Below are positions 11,540 through 22,629 of a stretch of 64,000 nt of DNA, one piece after another. The number at the start of each line of letters is the position of its first letter. Position 1 is the stretch's first letter. Source of the DNA: Ostrinia nubilalis (lineage: Eukaryota; Arthropoda; Insecta; Lepidoptera; Crambidae). The stretch lies in the NCBI RefSeq assembly GCF_963855985.1, contig NC_087104.1:1426001-1490000 (forward strand). The letters are read 5' to 3'. Made by a program: the position numbers and the translations under genes. The notes beneath the pieces were generated by a model. That model worked only from the letters and a program-made list of their open reading frames with translations, was not told the origin of the DNA and made no database searches.

Positions 11540-11745
11540 TCACTCACCTTCGATTCGGACGATATCGTAGACATGGCTGAAACCGTGGAAGAAATGCTCG
11601 ATGTCCCCAGTAGATTCGAGCCTCTCATCAAGTGGGTCTGAAAATGAACATGGACAAGACAAAAATCATGTAAAATGTCCGTGTTGTACCCACTCCTCTG
11701 AACGTTGAAGACTCTACGCTCGAAGTTGTTGACAAAACATTATTG
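11540..11745 (+). mobile_element. RTE-type LINE reverse-transcriptase core fragment
   Basis: The plus strand reads DDIVDMAETVEEML, then with frame breaks MNMDKTKIM and NVRVVPTPLNVEDSTLEVVD. These match the catalytic -DD- block and the following thumb region of RTE reverse transcriptases. The alanine codon before DD appears to have lost bases. This is an internal fragment beside a separate RTE 3' end at 11393-11502 in the other orientation, so the locus has been rearranged. Confidence 0.7.
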
Positions 11746-12430
11746 CATGATTTGACTTTATCCTCTTATTCTGCCTTTCTAAATCTAAACCGCTTTGCAC
11801 TATATTTTAAACCACATAAGTACCTACAAAAGACCCGGAGTATTCAATATTCATATGAAGACGAATATTTCCGCAATTCTATTATATTGCAGCACACATA
11901 TTAATCTGGATACTCGATAGAGGGGCGGTTTAAAATTACTAATATCTAAAATAGGCAGTCATACTTACCTACTAAATATGGAAGAGTGTTTATTAATTCA
12001 ACTTTCAGCGTTTATTTGAATTAAGTAGCATTTTCAGTATATTTCAATCTAGTAAGTAGCATTACTAAAGCATTTTTGTAGCAATACTAAAGTTCACTTG
12101 CATTTTAATTAAATAAATAAATAAATTGTGAACCTCTAACTTCGGGACCATAATGTAAGCTAGTGCTGAAAAAGTGTTAGTTTTCTCCATCGATCATGTA
12201 AATCGAAGACATTGGAAACGAATTCGAAGACATAATATGAGAAAAAGTTTGGTTTGCTTGAGCGAGCTTTGTAGTGAGCTTATTAAAGCTTAGAGACGTC
12301 TGAAAATTATAGGTTTATTGTAATTCTCGTCATTTCTACAAAATATTGTATTTTGTTGGTTTTTTAGTATTCAAAATTTGCAGTAGGTAATACAAAATCA
12401 TCAATTTAGATCCCAAACGGCTAACTCAAT
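11746..12430. other. Intergenic, nothing recognised
   Basis: AT-rich, no supported feature. Confidence 0.45.
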
Positions 12431-12678
12431 TGTGATCATTTGTGGAGAAATTGTGTTAGTCAGAAAATATTATAAATAATGAACTAAGAATAAAAATCGT
12501 ATTAGGTGCGTGTATATTATTCTAAAAAAACCTTCACTTAAATCGAAATTGTTTTAGACGATCAGGTCGATTCAAGCCTGTTATGTTCTAATCAAATTAG
12601 CGATAGTTTTATGTATTTAAATATGTATCGTATACATAATATTTTCTGACTAACACAATTTCTCCACAAATGATCACA
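12431..12678. repeat. Perfect 43-bp inverted repeat
   Basis: The 43 bases at 12431-12473 (starting TGTGATCATTTGTGGAG) recur exactly inverted at 12636-12678, separated by 162 bp of AT-rich sequence. It could be a young MITE or foldback element, but no target duplication was found and no second copy occurs in the window. Confidence 0.85.
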
Positions 12679-13250
12679 CACACACAAGTTGTAATGCAAC
12701 AAACTTGAATATAATTGTACTCGATAATAACTAGAACTAGGGCCACAGAAACGTTTCAACGTTCCCAAAAAACCCTTCACGTTGCCTTTAGTTAGATTTT
12801 TACGCGACTGCGCCAGAAGGAGGGTAATGTATTTATCCACAATTATTTCACCTCCCAAACCTACAACTATTAACCTTAACCCCAAAGTCACACAAAGGCA
12901 ACCAAAACTGCCAGCAAAAGGCTAAACGTTTTAATCGCGCTGCATTGTTGTGAAACATGATCATTACAGGCATTATTTGATAATATGAACCCGACCGATG
13001 CCATGGTCTTAATAACATTCCGCCGACGTGGGTGCTCGTAAAAGTATACTGCGGAGCCCTGCCCAGGCTTATGAGATACATACGGGCGGTGTGTTCGGCG
13101 AGCGCGGTGACTAGTTCCCTTCTTCGTGGGAAAATATAATGTTTTAAAAGCCTAGCCAATAACACGTGGTTCGATTGAGATATTTTATTTTATGGAAATG
13201 CAAATTAATTTTACATTTCCATAAAACGATTAGCAAGTTACATAAAACGA
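12679..13250. other. Intergenic, unidentified open frame
   Basis: A minus-strand open frame (12848-13165) spans a GC-richer patch at 12990-13130 but shows no domain, start context or splice evidence that I recognise. Confidence 0.4.
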
Positions 13251-13526
13251 TTAGAATCCGACGGATTAGCAAGCTGAAGTGGCAATGGGCAGGGCACATA
13301 GTGCGCAGAACTGACGGCCGATGGGGCAGCAAGGTTCTGGAATGGAGGCCGCGTACCGGAAGGCGCAGCGTGGGACGTCCACCTACAAGGTGGACCGACG
13401 ACATCGTAAAGGTAACAGGGAAGCGCTGGATGCAGGCCGCTACCAATCGATCAACGTGGAAAGCATTAGGGGAGGCCTATGTTCAGCAGTGGACGTCCTA
13501 TGGCTGACATGATGATGATGATGAAT
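13251..13526 (+). mobile_element. RTE-type LINE 3' fragment with ATG tail
   Basis: The frame reads RRISKLKWQWAGHIVRRTDG, then RWGSKVLEWRPRTGRRSVGR, and ends at QQWTSYG with the stop TGA. The tail is a short ATG repeat (13509-13523). This is the best-preserved C-terminus of the family here and serves as the reference for the others. 5'-truncated. Confidence 0.9.
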
Positions 13527-13761
13527 TAATTTGGTATGGTTGTATCTTATTACAGACGACTAAATTACGAAAATGCAGTACTTTTTTGAACTTTTCAAAT
13601 AAGTAGACACTACTAATTTTTTTGTGTGCATTTGTTAATAACTTATGAACGCTATAGATACCTACATACCTAAGGTGCGTATTACAGAACGGAACTCAAA
13701 ATAAAGCTTATATCTAGAATAATTACAGGACAAAATCCATTACAGAGATTAAATCGTTTAT

Positions 13762-13945
13762 AGCTACAATAGCCGAACGGTGAAGGGGTCGGACTGGCCG
13801 ACTCTAGATCCGAGGAACGCGGGTTCGAATCCCACCGCGCGCCGCTCGACTATTGTGGAACACACGCTTATTATTTTAGCTTAACACGAGGGGCTAACAC
13901 GGAACTATTAGTAATTTTTGCAAAACAAATTACTAATAATCTTAA
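13762..13945 (+). mobile_element. tRNA-derived SINE, family S1
   Basis: Contains an A-box-like TAGCCGAACGG (about 13770-13780) and a B-box GGTTCGAATCC (13822-13832) at tRNA-like spacing, followed by a non-tRNA body that ends in AT-rich sequence. A 5'-truncated relative lies at 23758-23935. The internal promoter plus non-tRNA tail distinguishes it from a working tRNA gene. Confidence 0.7.
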
Positions 13946-15218
13946 AAACAAATGTGTTTTCTTTGGGCTTTTGGCAACACGCACCTTAGTTCCCAGACTT
14001 CCCAGAGTGTATAAATGAACAAATTACATCCTTCATCCATTCCAACCGTGTATCTCGGACGCTTCAGATACATTTTATTACACGGCCCGTGACATGTTGA
14101 GTTGATGGCGCTGGTATCGCTATCGTACCGCCGATGGGCAGTTCTCGCCGGTTAATGCGCACTCCGCCCGCCCACCAAATATTGTCCCGGACACTACGCA
14201 AGTTTTATTAGAAAACTAAGAGATAAGATGAGGTTTTAAAGAAGTTTTGATGTTTGGAATGATAAGGAAGTTTTAAAAACTAAAACTCATTTTCGCAAAT
14301 AGGCTTTTAAGGCGATTAGAGTTCTCAATGACCTTGAGCGTTTGACCTTCACGCTTCGCACAACACCCGCGCACCCCGCACGAAAACTCCGATTTGACAC
14401 CGATCAAAAATACACGGGCATAGGTAGGTACAGAATAGAAGCTCTTTCTTCATACATTACTGCCTATTATTTTAAACTTGAATTGATGAACCTTGATGTC
14501 GATGTCATTCAACCCAGGCGCAAGTGATCGCCCTAAATGTTCTAAACTAGCGCACCGTATAGTAAGGTATTTATATTTAACAAAAATTACAAATCCATGA
14601 ACATTTTGTATGGGATAATATTTTTTATTTTATTTTATTTAGCTTACAATGTATGTTGTGTGTAAACTATGTTTGTTCGGGTGGAATTTTGCAAGCTGAA
14701 TTAGTTACGGCCGAATACTGAAACACTACTCAAATCTTTCACTCAGCTGACGGGCTCCTAAATTTAAGTATCCTTCAATTTTAAATGGTATTCTCAAACG
14801 CTACTCAACGGATTTGAAGCCGTGATCAGCTAAGCAGCTGTTTACATAATGGCAACATTTACCAAAAAAAAGTATGTTTTCATTTACACAAATGATGACT
14901 TTACGTTTTTTATACATTACACGCAGCATCATTTGGTTATGTATTGTCTTTTATGGAAATATACTCAATCAACTTAACATAGAACAGTTTATTTTTAGTT
15001 TGTATTATATATAAATCTCGTTTTATTATATAAAAAAATTAATGCTTGCATTTTTTTATTGATTTAAAAAAATTTAAAGGTGATACTTTTTATTGTTGAA
15101 GTCTATTAAGTGGCGATCGTGGACCGAAACGTAACCACAATTGACATTTATCATTGTTGACAGAGCATCAAATTGACAAATCAACAACTCTTTGAAATGC
15201 TGCTATGGATGACCCACG
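13946..15218. other. Intergenic with a GC-rich patch
   Basis: No gene supported. A GC-rich block at about 14090-14190 has no open frame of note and no repeat resemblance I recognise. Confidence 0.4.
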
Positions 15219-15360
15219 CTGAACTGTCCCACCAAACTCAATGAAAGGGGGGCGCTACCATCGTTAAACTAAATGGTTTCCAACATGGCAAAAATCGGAA
15301 CCAGCGATCCGGTATTGACGGTGGCGCCCCAGTGTCAATGTCATTGATAGGACAGTTCAG
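15219..15360. mobile_element. Probable MITE with CTGAACTGTCC ends
   Basis: CTGAACTGTCC at 15219-15229 is inverted at 15350-15360, and an inner GGCGC-type pair supports a palindromic layout. No target duplication was found, so the call is tentative. Confidence 0.45.
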
Positions 15361-16068
15361 TATTTTGGAACTGTATAGCTTAAACCCATTTGCGATGTAC
15401 CCATATTCCTCAGAAATAGGCCTGTTTATGTAAAGCGATTTCATAGCAGCTATTTTGGTTGTTACTTTGTGCACTATACGATGCACAGTTGGCTGTTCGA
15501 TGTCGAAGAATCACCTAGTACACGTTCATAACTTCCCTTTGCGTAGAACCGTAGGGTTATAATAAGTATTTGGTCCACTGGTTGTATGGCGTTTGGTGAG
15601 GTGTTTCAAAGAGCTTCCAAATTATGAATCCAGAAACAGACGCGGAACCTCGCTCGGAAATGCATGTCATTATAATAATATTTTTCAATAGCGTTCAGCC
15701 TTATTGCGTTCCGTTATGTCGACTTTCAGTAGCAACAACAGGGTCAACAACAACAAAAGCATGAAATAAATTAATTTTCACTAAAAATTAAAACCAACTC
15801 CAAAACAAATTACCAAACCGTAGGCTGCCAGTGCTGCCACCGACTCCGAAAATATCAATCATGGTATAAATTTGACCTAGTAAATAAATAACGGAATATA
15901 TTTTCTACTTTTACTTATCTAGTGCAGTTTGTTTTGGAGTCGATTTTTTTACACTAATAGATTCTATTTAGGTAGATAATAGCGTCCAAGCATGGCTTAA
16001 TTCAATCGTATCGTCTGACTGAACGTACTCTATGAACAACTCTGACATAAAATATATTGTCATACAAC
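15361..16068. other. Intergenic, nothing recognised
   Basis: AT-rich, no supported feature. Confidence 0.4.
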
Positions 16069-16197
16069 GGCTGGGTTGCACCATCTTATTTTAAATTTGA
16101 CAAAAGTCAAATATCTGTCAAACTCCATACAAAAAAACACCGGTTATCGCCAAAGCTACGGTCAAAGTTAGGTCACGTCAGGTGGTGCAACTCAGCC
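16069..16197 (-). mobile_element. MITE family M118, 129 bp
   Basis: Ends GGCTGGGTTGCACCATC and GGTGGTGCAACTCAGCC; about 11 bp longer than other copies because of a small 'ggtcacgtca' duplication near the right end. Flanks do not form a clean TWA pair. Confidence 0.8.
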
Positions 16198-16654
16198 AAA
16201 GAAAAAATTCATTTTGATCGCTAATGTCAGTTTGCAGCGAGTGACACAACCTCCCCGTCTGAAGGCCAGCGGCCGACTGCCGCCCGCACCCCGCGAAGGC
16301 CCCCTCAACAGCAAAACGTTCGGAATTTATCAAAAGTAAAATTTATGAATGAAAGTAATGTTCGATTGAAAAACGCAACGTGTCATTTAAAGATTAAAGA
16401 ATTCTTAATCTATTCGTGTAAAAATCTTTAAAATTAACATAGCCGTTTGGGAGGAGTAGGGAATTGAAGTAAAAAATCGATGTCCCGTATTTATTTTTTT
16501 AATCCACAACAAAGAGACATAGGAAAAATTCAAACGTGTCAAATGTAGTCCTTGAACTGTTGTATAACATATATTTTTTTCAACTATTTCTGTCCAGCAG
16601 TAAAAGAGGAGTAGGCTTTACAAAATGACCATTTCACGCGGATTGAGGACACTA
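16198..16654. other. Intergenic, GC-rich patch at 16230-16320
   Basis: No open frame or repeat recognised in the GC-rich patch; the rest is AT-rich. Confidence 0.4.
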
Positions 16655-16745
16655 ATCGCCTTAAAAAGCATTTTTACACGTCCCAGTATTAACCCTACCA
16701 CTGCTTCGGGACAATGGGCCAGTGCTGAGAAGAAGCAGCGCAAGA
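16655..16745 (+). repeat. Interspersed repeat, LINE-3'-end-like
   Basis: The block around 'ccctaccactgctt' recurs at 63060-63109 with scattered differences. From recall this motif is common in lepidopteran LINE 3' regions, but the family was not established. Confidence 0.5.
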
Positions 16746-17153
16746 CTACTAAATAAATCCCTTCAGCTAGGTCCCTTCAGCAGTTACTATTGTCAGCCTC
16801 CTTTTCAAGGGCTTACAGTCTTTAAAATATAATAAATCCTTTGTACGAAAAATAATAAATTTTTGAATGTTTTGGCATTGCTAATATCGTGCGAATATGT
16901 AAAAAAATGTACTAAAAACATATTTAAAAGCGTTGGGTGGTTACATAATATTTATTATTATGGTTATCCTTCACAAAGATAATTATGCCCTTTTAGTTAA
17001 GCGGTCGAGTTTATAAAACGCAATAATAAAGTTGCTCTACAAAAATTAGTCGAACTTAAAACAAAGCCATAAATAAAATTTACATAGCCATCAATACGTG
17101 TAATTAAATGTTAACCACAAAGAAGAATTAAATGATAAATATAATATCATATT

Positions 17154-17309
17154 CGTTCGTTCGTTCGTTTCAGCCGAAAGACGTCCACTGCTGGACAAAG
17201 GCCTCCCCCAAGGATTTCCACAAAGACCGGTCCTGCGCCGCTTGCATCCAGGTACTTCCCGCGACCTTTACCAGATCAATAATTAATCGAAATAATAATT
17301 AATCTTTAC
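17154..17309 (-). mobile_element. RTE-type LINE 3' copy with exact 11-bp TSD
   Basis: Begins 'cgttcgttcgttcg' (CGAA-type tail reversed) and continues through the RTE 3' end to about 17277. The next 32 bases are extra AT-rich sequence not matching the RTE. An exact 11-bp duplication aatatcatatt flanks the whole block at 17143-17153 and 17310-17320. The extra bases therefore lie inside the insertion at its 5' junction. Confidence 0.88.
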
Positions 17310-17487
17310 AATATCATATTAATCGAGTTATATTATCATTATGATAATTAATTAAATTACTAACTATTATACATGTCAACAGCCTAGTTAAATTAAGGCT
17401 CATAATAATAAATTAAGGAGATTTACAATATTATGAACTGCCCTGTGCGATACAGATAAAATTATTAATTACTATAGATTACTATGA

Positions 17488-17655
17488 CTAGTGGCCGCCC
17501 GCGACTTCGTACGCGAGGATCCCGTTTTACCCCCTTAGGGGTGAAGTTTCGTAAAACCCTTTCTTAGCGGATGCGTACGTCATAACATCTACCTGCATGC
17601 CAAATTTCAGCCTGATCCGTCCAGTGGTTTGGGCTGTGCGTTGATAGATCACTAA
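17488..17655 (-). mobile_element. Helitron-like element H1, 5'-truncated
   Basis: Reverse orientation: CTAG at 17488-17491 starts the 3' end, followed by 'tggccgcccgcgacttcgta' and the 'gtgcgttgatagatcacta' core. The usual 5' segment is missing. Confidence 0.72.
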
Positions 17656-17740
17656 ATAGTTATGTTTAAGGCTTACATATCACTTAACATCAGGTGCGAT
17701 TGCGGTCAAATACCTGCCTTGTCCTGCATAAAAAAATAAA
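17656..17740 (+). mobile_element. LINE 3' end with poly(A)
   Basis: 'aacatcaggtgcgattgcgg' and 'ctgcataaaaaaat' match the LINE 3' end at 4256-4397. It directly abuts the broken 5' side of the Helitron-like element at 17488-17655. Confidence 0.5.
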
Positions 17741-18959
17741 CGTGAAAGTTTGTAAGCCAGAATCAAGATACACATACCCATAGATTTTTAATTTAGCATT
17801 TAAAACAAATTTTACTCTGAAATTGGTTCCTTTACCTAATTATTTTATTCTATAACGTACGTAATATATATGTTAGTACGTGTAAAGAAGCAAATACATT
17901 TTATACCGCACCCTACGTTACCTAATGTTAGCCTTTAACATACCCAACGTATAACACTAATTAATCATTGCATTTTTAATCTCGGCGAGTTCCAAGCCAA
18001 AGGTACCACAGTATAGAAAAGTTCAGTAATGTTAATTGTTATTTTAATTATTTAAAAACGCCTAGTAGGTACATGTTTTTATTCTTCTTCTTTTCGTGTC
18101 GACAACAAACCTACACAGTGTCAGCCTAAAATTCCGCCACAAGAGTGGCGTTGTCAGTTTTTATTTCATTGACATTCTACAGATGATATCAAAAATTGTT
18201 GCAAGATTTTGTAACTCATCAACACCGTTAATTTATTTCCACCGCGTCGGCTCGGTTAAATACAGGTTGACGCGGTTTAATATAGGCATTCTAAATAATT
18301 AATAATTAAATAAATAATAATTCTAATAAATCATTGGCATCAAAGACTCTACTCATGATAGGTACATAGTACATTCCCCAAATATGAGACAAATCCAATG
18401 AGTTTTTTTGTCTTTATTATTATTGTGATCTTACAGTTTCAAACGATTGTTAAGTCAACAGCACATCAGACTAGAAATGTTTGTAGCAAAATAACACAGT
18501 TGTACCTACATTATGTCATGATCAAATCATTACAATAAAACTTTCTATTTGTAAGTCATAATTCCATTAAATTGAGGCAGACGAGTACAATCCTGGTATC
18601 ATTTTGTCAGGTTTGTCCTACCAAAGACCCGAAGATATTATGTACTTGTACATAGTCTGCATAGGTACTTCGTGTTTTATTTCCACAAAATGGAGGTACG
18701 AAGGTGTTTTACTATTCCTTTTTACTGTGAGGGTGCCGTGAAACATTTTTTCATCAAGATAAAAGGCTTGATACTGAAAGTGCATGATCGACGGTCGGGT
18801 GATTGCTGCGGGTAGGCTACATTTTGTAGGCGTTTTAATTATGTGAAATACTTTATACTGGGGCAAGGCGAAATGGAAATGTAAGTCGGTCGGTTACTGC
18901 GGTAACAGAATTTCTACATTTGTTTAAAAAGAATTAAACCTGGACTACTACATAAATTA
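17741..18959. other. Intergenic, nothing recognised
   Basis: AT-rich, no supported gene. Open frames are short and lack domains. Confidence 0.4.
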
Positions 18960-19256
18960 GTATTATAATAAAATAAATAAAACATTTATTCGCTGCAATT
19001 TTAGGGTTACAAATTAGGTGTGGACTTCCTCTATTAAGTACATAAGCACCTGTGTCAGAGGTAGCCGCTCTTCCATAGCATAGCATTGTAAAAAACCTTG
19101 GTCGGGTGCAGTAAACATTTCAAACCAAAAGAAAAACAAAAATGAAAGTTAAAGTTAAACATCGAGACTATGTAAAACTTAAATAATTAAATTCAGTACA
19201 TGTTCGATTAAAAGTACAATTTAAATTAGTGAGCCAAACAAAGTAACAGTAAGTAT
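18960..19256 (-). mobile_element. Possible LINE 3' end
   Basis: On the minus strand the block ends 'cgaataaatgttttatttat', a polyadenylation-signal-plus-AT-tail arrangement typical of LINE 3' ends. No coding part remains, so the family is unknown. Confidence 0.35.
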
Positions 19257-19324
19257 GTGGTGTGTGTGTGTGAATATGTGTGAATGTGGTGTGTGTGTGT
19301 GTGTGTATGTGTGTGTGTTTGTGT
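19257..19324. repeat. GT microsatellite, interrupted
   Basis: About 68 bp of mainly GT/TG repeats with a few interruptions (gaatatg, gaatgtg). Confidence 0.9.
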
Positions 19325-19651
19325 GAAAATAATGAAATATTATTAAAATTTAAGTTAGCCTAAATTTCAATAAGTTACGTATGAATTTTCAATATATTTT
19401 CAGTCTCATTATAATCCAGATATTTTAGCCATTCGGTAAGTATTCTTTTACACTCCCTATATGTTATTATGATAGTCCCGTTAATCACTCCAGAAAACCT
19501 AAATAATGTTAGAAGTGGGTTCATCATTTCATTATTATAGTCCAGTGGACAATCCGAAGCTGGGCATTGAAAAAATAATAAAGAAATAACAATTGATATC
19601 ATTTAGGATGGTAATCTGTATGATTTTTTGGCGATTGCATTTATTATTATA

Positions 19652-19852
19652 GGACTATGCTTGGTGTTTCTTTGCGAGATCGAATCAGAAATGAGGAGAT
19701 CCGTAAACGAACTAAAGTCGCTGACATAGCCCGACGGATTAGCAAGCTGAAGTGGCAATGGGCAGGGCACATAGTACGCAGAATTGATGGCCAATGGGGC
19801 AGCAAGGTTCTGGAGTGGAGGCCACGTACCGGAAAACGCAGCGTGGGAATTT
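19652..19852 (+). mobile_element. RTE-type LINE fragment, truncated both ends
   Basis: The frame reads MLGVSLRDRIRNEEIRKRTK, then VADIARRISKLKWQWAGHIV, and stops matching after GKRSVG, before the usual C-terminus and tail. Loss of the 3' end shows a later deletion, since LINE integration normally preserves that end. Confidence 0.85.
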
Positions 19853-19855
19853 AAT

Positions 19856-20647
19856 ATATGGCGTACAAAATTCGTGGTGTATATGCAGAAAGATCTGCAT
19901 CTCATCCAAGCAAAATGTTTTCATTAACAATTCATTCTAGTCCACAGGGATGACAAACTACAATAATATACAGCACATAGTCTCAAGACGCGTAGAGTTA
20001 TGTGTGAGCTAGGACAATGATTGTGGAGGTGCATATGAGGTGGAGCTGCTTGTTGATGATGTATGATTTTCACAATTTTTCTTTCATCCGTTTCTATCTC
20101 TTCTAGTTGTCTTATTTCTTATCAAAGCCAGCAAGGTTATGCTTTATACTTCCAAATTTTACTTTGCGACAAAATTATATGACGTTCACGTTCATGGAAT
20201 CGGCATAATACCGATCGATCGAATGCCCGAACAAATATTTCACTCCTTTTAGCTGTCTACCATTTTGTTCCCATTGGTATGTTACCTGCATGGGCTATCC
20301 TAAGGGTGATAAGACACTAACTTTTGACTGCATCTACATTGAATACATACATTTCGACTAACATAATAAAACGCAAAGTATATAGTCTACCTATTATAAT
20401 GCTAATTAGTTAATGTTAGGTGCTATTCTGCAACAAAATAAGAAGTCTATACAACGCCTCCTACGTCATTGCAGCGACCGCAGACAGTGAATCCCCGTCC
20501 GACTGCAAGCCCACCCCCGCCTGATTAAACGCCACGTGCCCGGCTAAACCGTGTTTACACGCTCATCTAGTTACATTGCTTTGTAGACCTAAGGAGATGC
20601 AGTTTTTGCTGCTATTGTAGAATGTACACTCGTAAAGGACGGAGCAC
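19856..20647. other. Intergenic, GC-rich patch at 20455-20570
   Basis: No gene supported. The GC-rich patch has no open frame or known repeat. Confidence 0.4.
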
Positions 20648-20770
20648 ACTTATCAACCCGCGGATCGTAACCGTATCAACTCTAGGCGGTCAGTATTCTT
20701 TGTATGAAGCTCCGGAAGAAATGAAACGCGAAAGGCGATATGGTGTTGATCCCTTTTCGGGTTGATAAGT
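20648..20770. mobile_element. Probable MITE with ACTTATCAACCCG ends
   Basis: ACTTATCAACCCG at 20648-20660 is inverted at 20758-20770, enclosing about 97 bp. No target duplication recognised. Confidence 0.5.
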
Positions 20771-20872
20771 AAGTATGTGAAACTTATTCAAACGCGAAAT
20801 GTAGGGGTTACAGCTTGACTTTTCAGTTGTGTTGCTACCTACAGTCGTAGTTCCAAGCAGACTGATTTACTT

Positions 20873-21182
20873 CATCATCTCAGCCATAGGACGTCCACTG
20901 CTAAACATAGGCCTACACCAATGCTTTCCACGTTGATCGATTGGTAGCGGCCTGCGTCCAGCGCCTCTCTGCAACCTTTACGATGTCGTCCCACGCTGCG
21001 TTTTCCGGTACGCGGCCTCCATTCCAGAACCTTGCTGCCCCATCGGCCGTCAGTTCTGCGAACTATGTGCTCTGCCCATTGCCACTTCAGCTTGCTAATC
21101 CGTCGGGCTATGTCAGCGAGTTCGTTTACGGATTTCCTCATTTTTGATTTGATCTCGCAAAGAAACACCAAGCATTTTCGCA
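20873..21182 (-). mobile_element. RTE-type LINE 3' copy, 14-bp TSD
   Basis: A 310-bp minus-strand copy reading RRISKLKWQWAEHIVRRTDG and RWGSKVLEWRPRTGKRSVGR. An internal deletion removes the PPTRWTDDIV block. An exact 14-bp direct repeat agactgatttactt flanks it at 20859-20872 and 21183-21196. Confidence 0.92.
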
Positions 21183-21196
21183 AGACTGATTTACTT

Positions 21197-21872
21197 GCTT
21201 ACTCGTAAATGCGTGTATAATGAGATCCATAAAATTAGGAAAGTATTCTAACCACAAACTTGAGGAATTTTATTAATGTTATATTGTCCTTATTTCGGCG
21301 ATAGGTACCTACTTTCTTTCAATTTATGAGTCCACTCATTAATAATATAATAATTGAAGCATTTTAAAAGATATTCGAGGAAAATACACATGTATGTTGA
21401 AAGAGTGACTGGGGGAACGAACCCTCATTGCACGAGTTTTACTTGCACTTAACGGGTTTTTCGTGTTAACACCAGTTCGCCCTGTTCCCGACCGCTAACA
21501 TTAATAAAAGCACCTAGTTCGCAGTTCTCACAATATATCGGCCGGGGGCGCTGGTTAAAACTTTTAACGAGTCGCACTGGCTCCCACTAAATTGGCTTCG
21601 TAGATATTAACTTATACCACAGCCTCTGGAGAACAGATAACTCATTTAACTCAACCTGAGTTGCATTGCGAAATTATAACGATGTCAAATCGATTCAAAT
21701 TGTTGAAATTACTTTCACTTTCATTCATCCACGATTTATTTTAATATTTCACGATAATTTGTGTGAAAAAATATCGTGGATAGGTTTAAAAACATAGAGA
21801 TTATTATGTTAATTTTTAAATTTTAAACTTTGCCCGTTTGTCACAAAAAACTATTTCGCGTGTTATTAACTA
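21197..21872. other. Intergenic, nothing recognised
   Basis: A GC-richer patch around 21420-21610 is not open and matches nothing I recognise. Confidence 0.4.
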
Positions 21873-21883
21873 TTCAATAGTTT

Positions 21884-21953
21884 TCGTTCGTTCATTCGTT
21901 TCAGCCAAATGACGTCTACTGCTGGACAAAGGCCTCCACCGCCCGCATCCAGG
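21884..21953 (-). mobile_element. RTE-type LINE 3' scrap, 70 bp, 11-bp TSD
   Basis: Begins 'tcgttcgttcattcgtttca' and contains 'ctgctggacaaaggcctcc', then skips about 30 bases relative to other copies. Flanked by ttcaatagttt at 21873-21883 and 21954-21964. Confidence 0.88.
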
Positions 21954-21964
21954 TTCAATAGTTT

Positions 21965-22489
21965 TAACTGAGTCTCAACTATCTAACTCATCTAAATACT
22001 ATCTATCCATACTTTAATCTAAATCAGTTTAGTAGTTAAGTTTACTTGCATATCTACGAGTATAATTATTTATAGTATTCGCACTCTTTGTAACGATAAT
22101 ATGCCATACCTTCTCTGAGCCTAAGAACTAGTTACTTAAAACACAAATATTCCTGAGGCAAAAAGACGAAGATGTTGGCGTGACTTCCTCATGACTTACT
22201 CTCAAGTTCCTGAAACTTAGCCGCAGAGTCGGAGATTCAGATAAGGCATGGGTAACCAAACTTGCATCAACTCGGTAACACGCCTTACGCCAGCTCATTG
22301 ACTTGACTCAAAAAAAGAACTACCTAAACTTATTTATTTTACAGTTAAAATATTCTTCATATACATAAAATTTTTGTGTGGAAGCGTCCCGTTTTTGAGT
22401 GTTCACACGACTGTCCAGTTTTGCATTCTACATTACTGGGTCCATTAAAACTGGATGGCCGTGGAAAAGGGCCCTTGTAACTTGTCTAG
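21965..22489. other. Intergenic, nothing recognised
   Basis: Around 22400-22440 there is weak similarity to 48665-48705 ('cattctacattactggg' against 'gatcctacattactgga'), suggesting an old shared repeat. Confidence 0.35.
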
Positions 22490-22607
22490 GGCTGGGTTGC
22501 AACATCTTACTTTAACTTTGACAAACGTCAAAAATCTGTCAAACTCCATACAAAAAATACTGGTTATTGTAATAGTTAAGGTCAAAGTTAGGTGGTGCAA
22601 CTCAGCC
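22490..22607 (-). mobile_element. MITE family M118, 118 bp
   Basis: Ends GGCTGGGTTGCAACATC and GGTGGTGCAACTCAGCC; same internal sequence as the other copies. Flanks are TAG and TGG, so the duplication has decayed. Confidence 0.82.
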
Positions 22608-22629
22608 TGGGAGGGGCAGTAACATTTAA

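Noticed and set aside
12848..13446. Novel minus-strand gene
   Set aside because: The downstream part is antisense to an RTE copy, and the rest has no domain, splice or start evidence.
13166..13507. Host protein with RRTDGRWGSKVLEW motif
   Set aside because: The same sequence recurs many times in both orientations with target duplications. It is the C-terminus of an RTE-type LINE.
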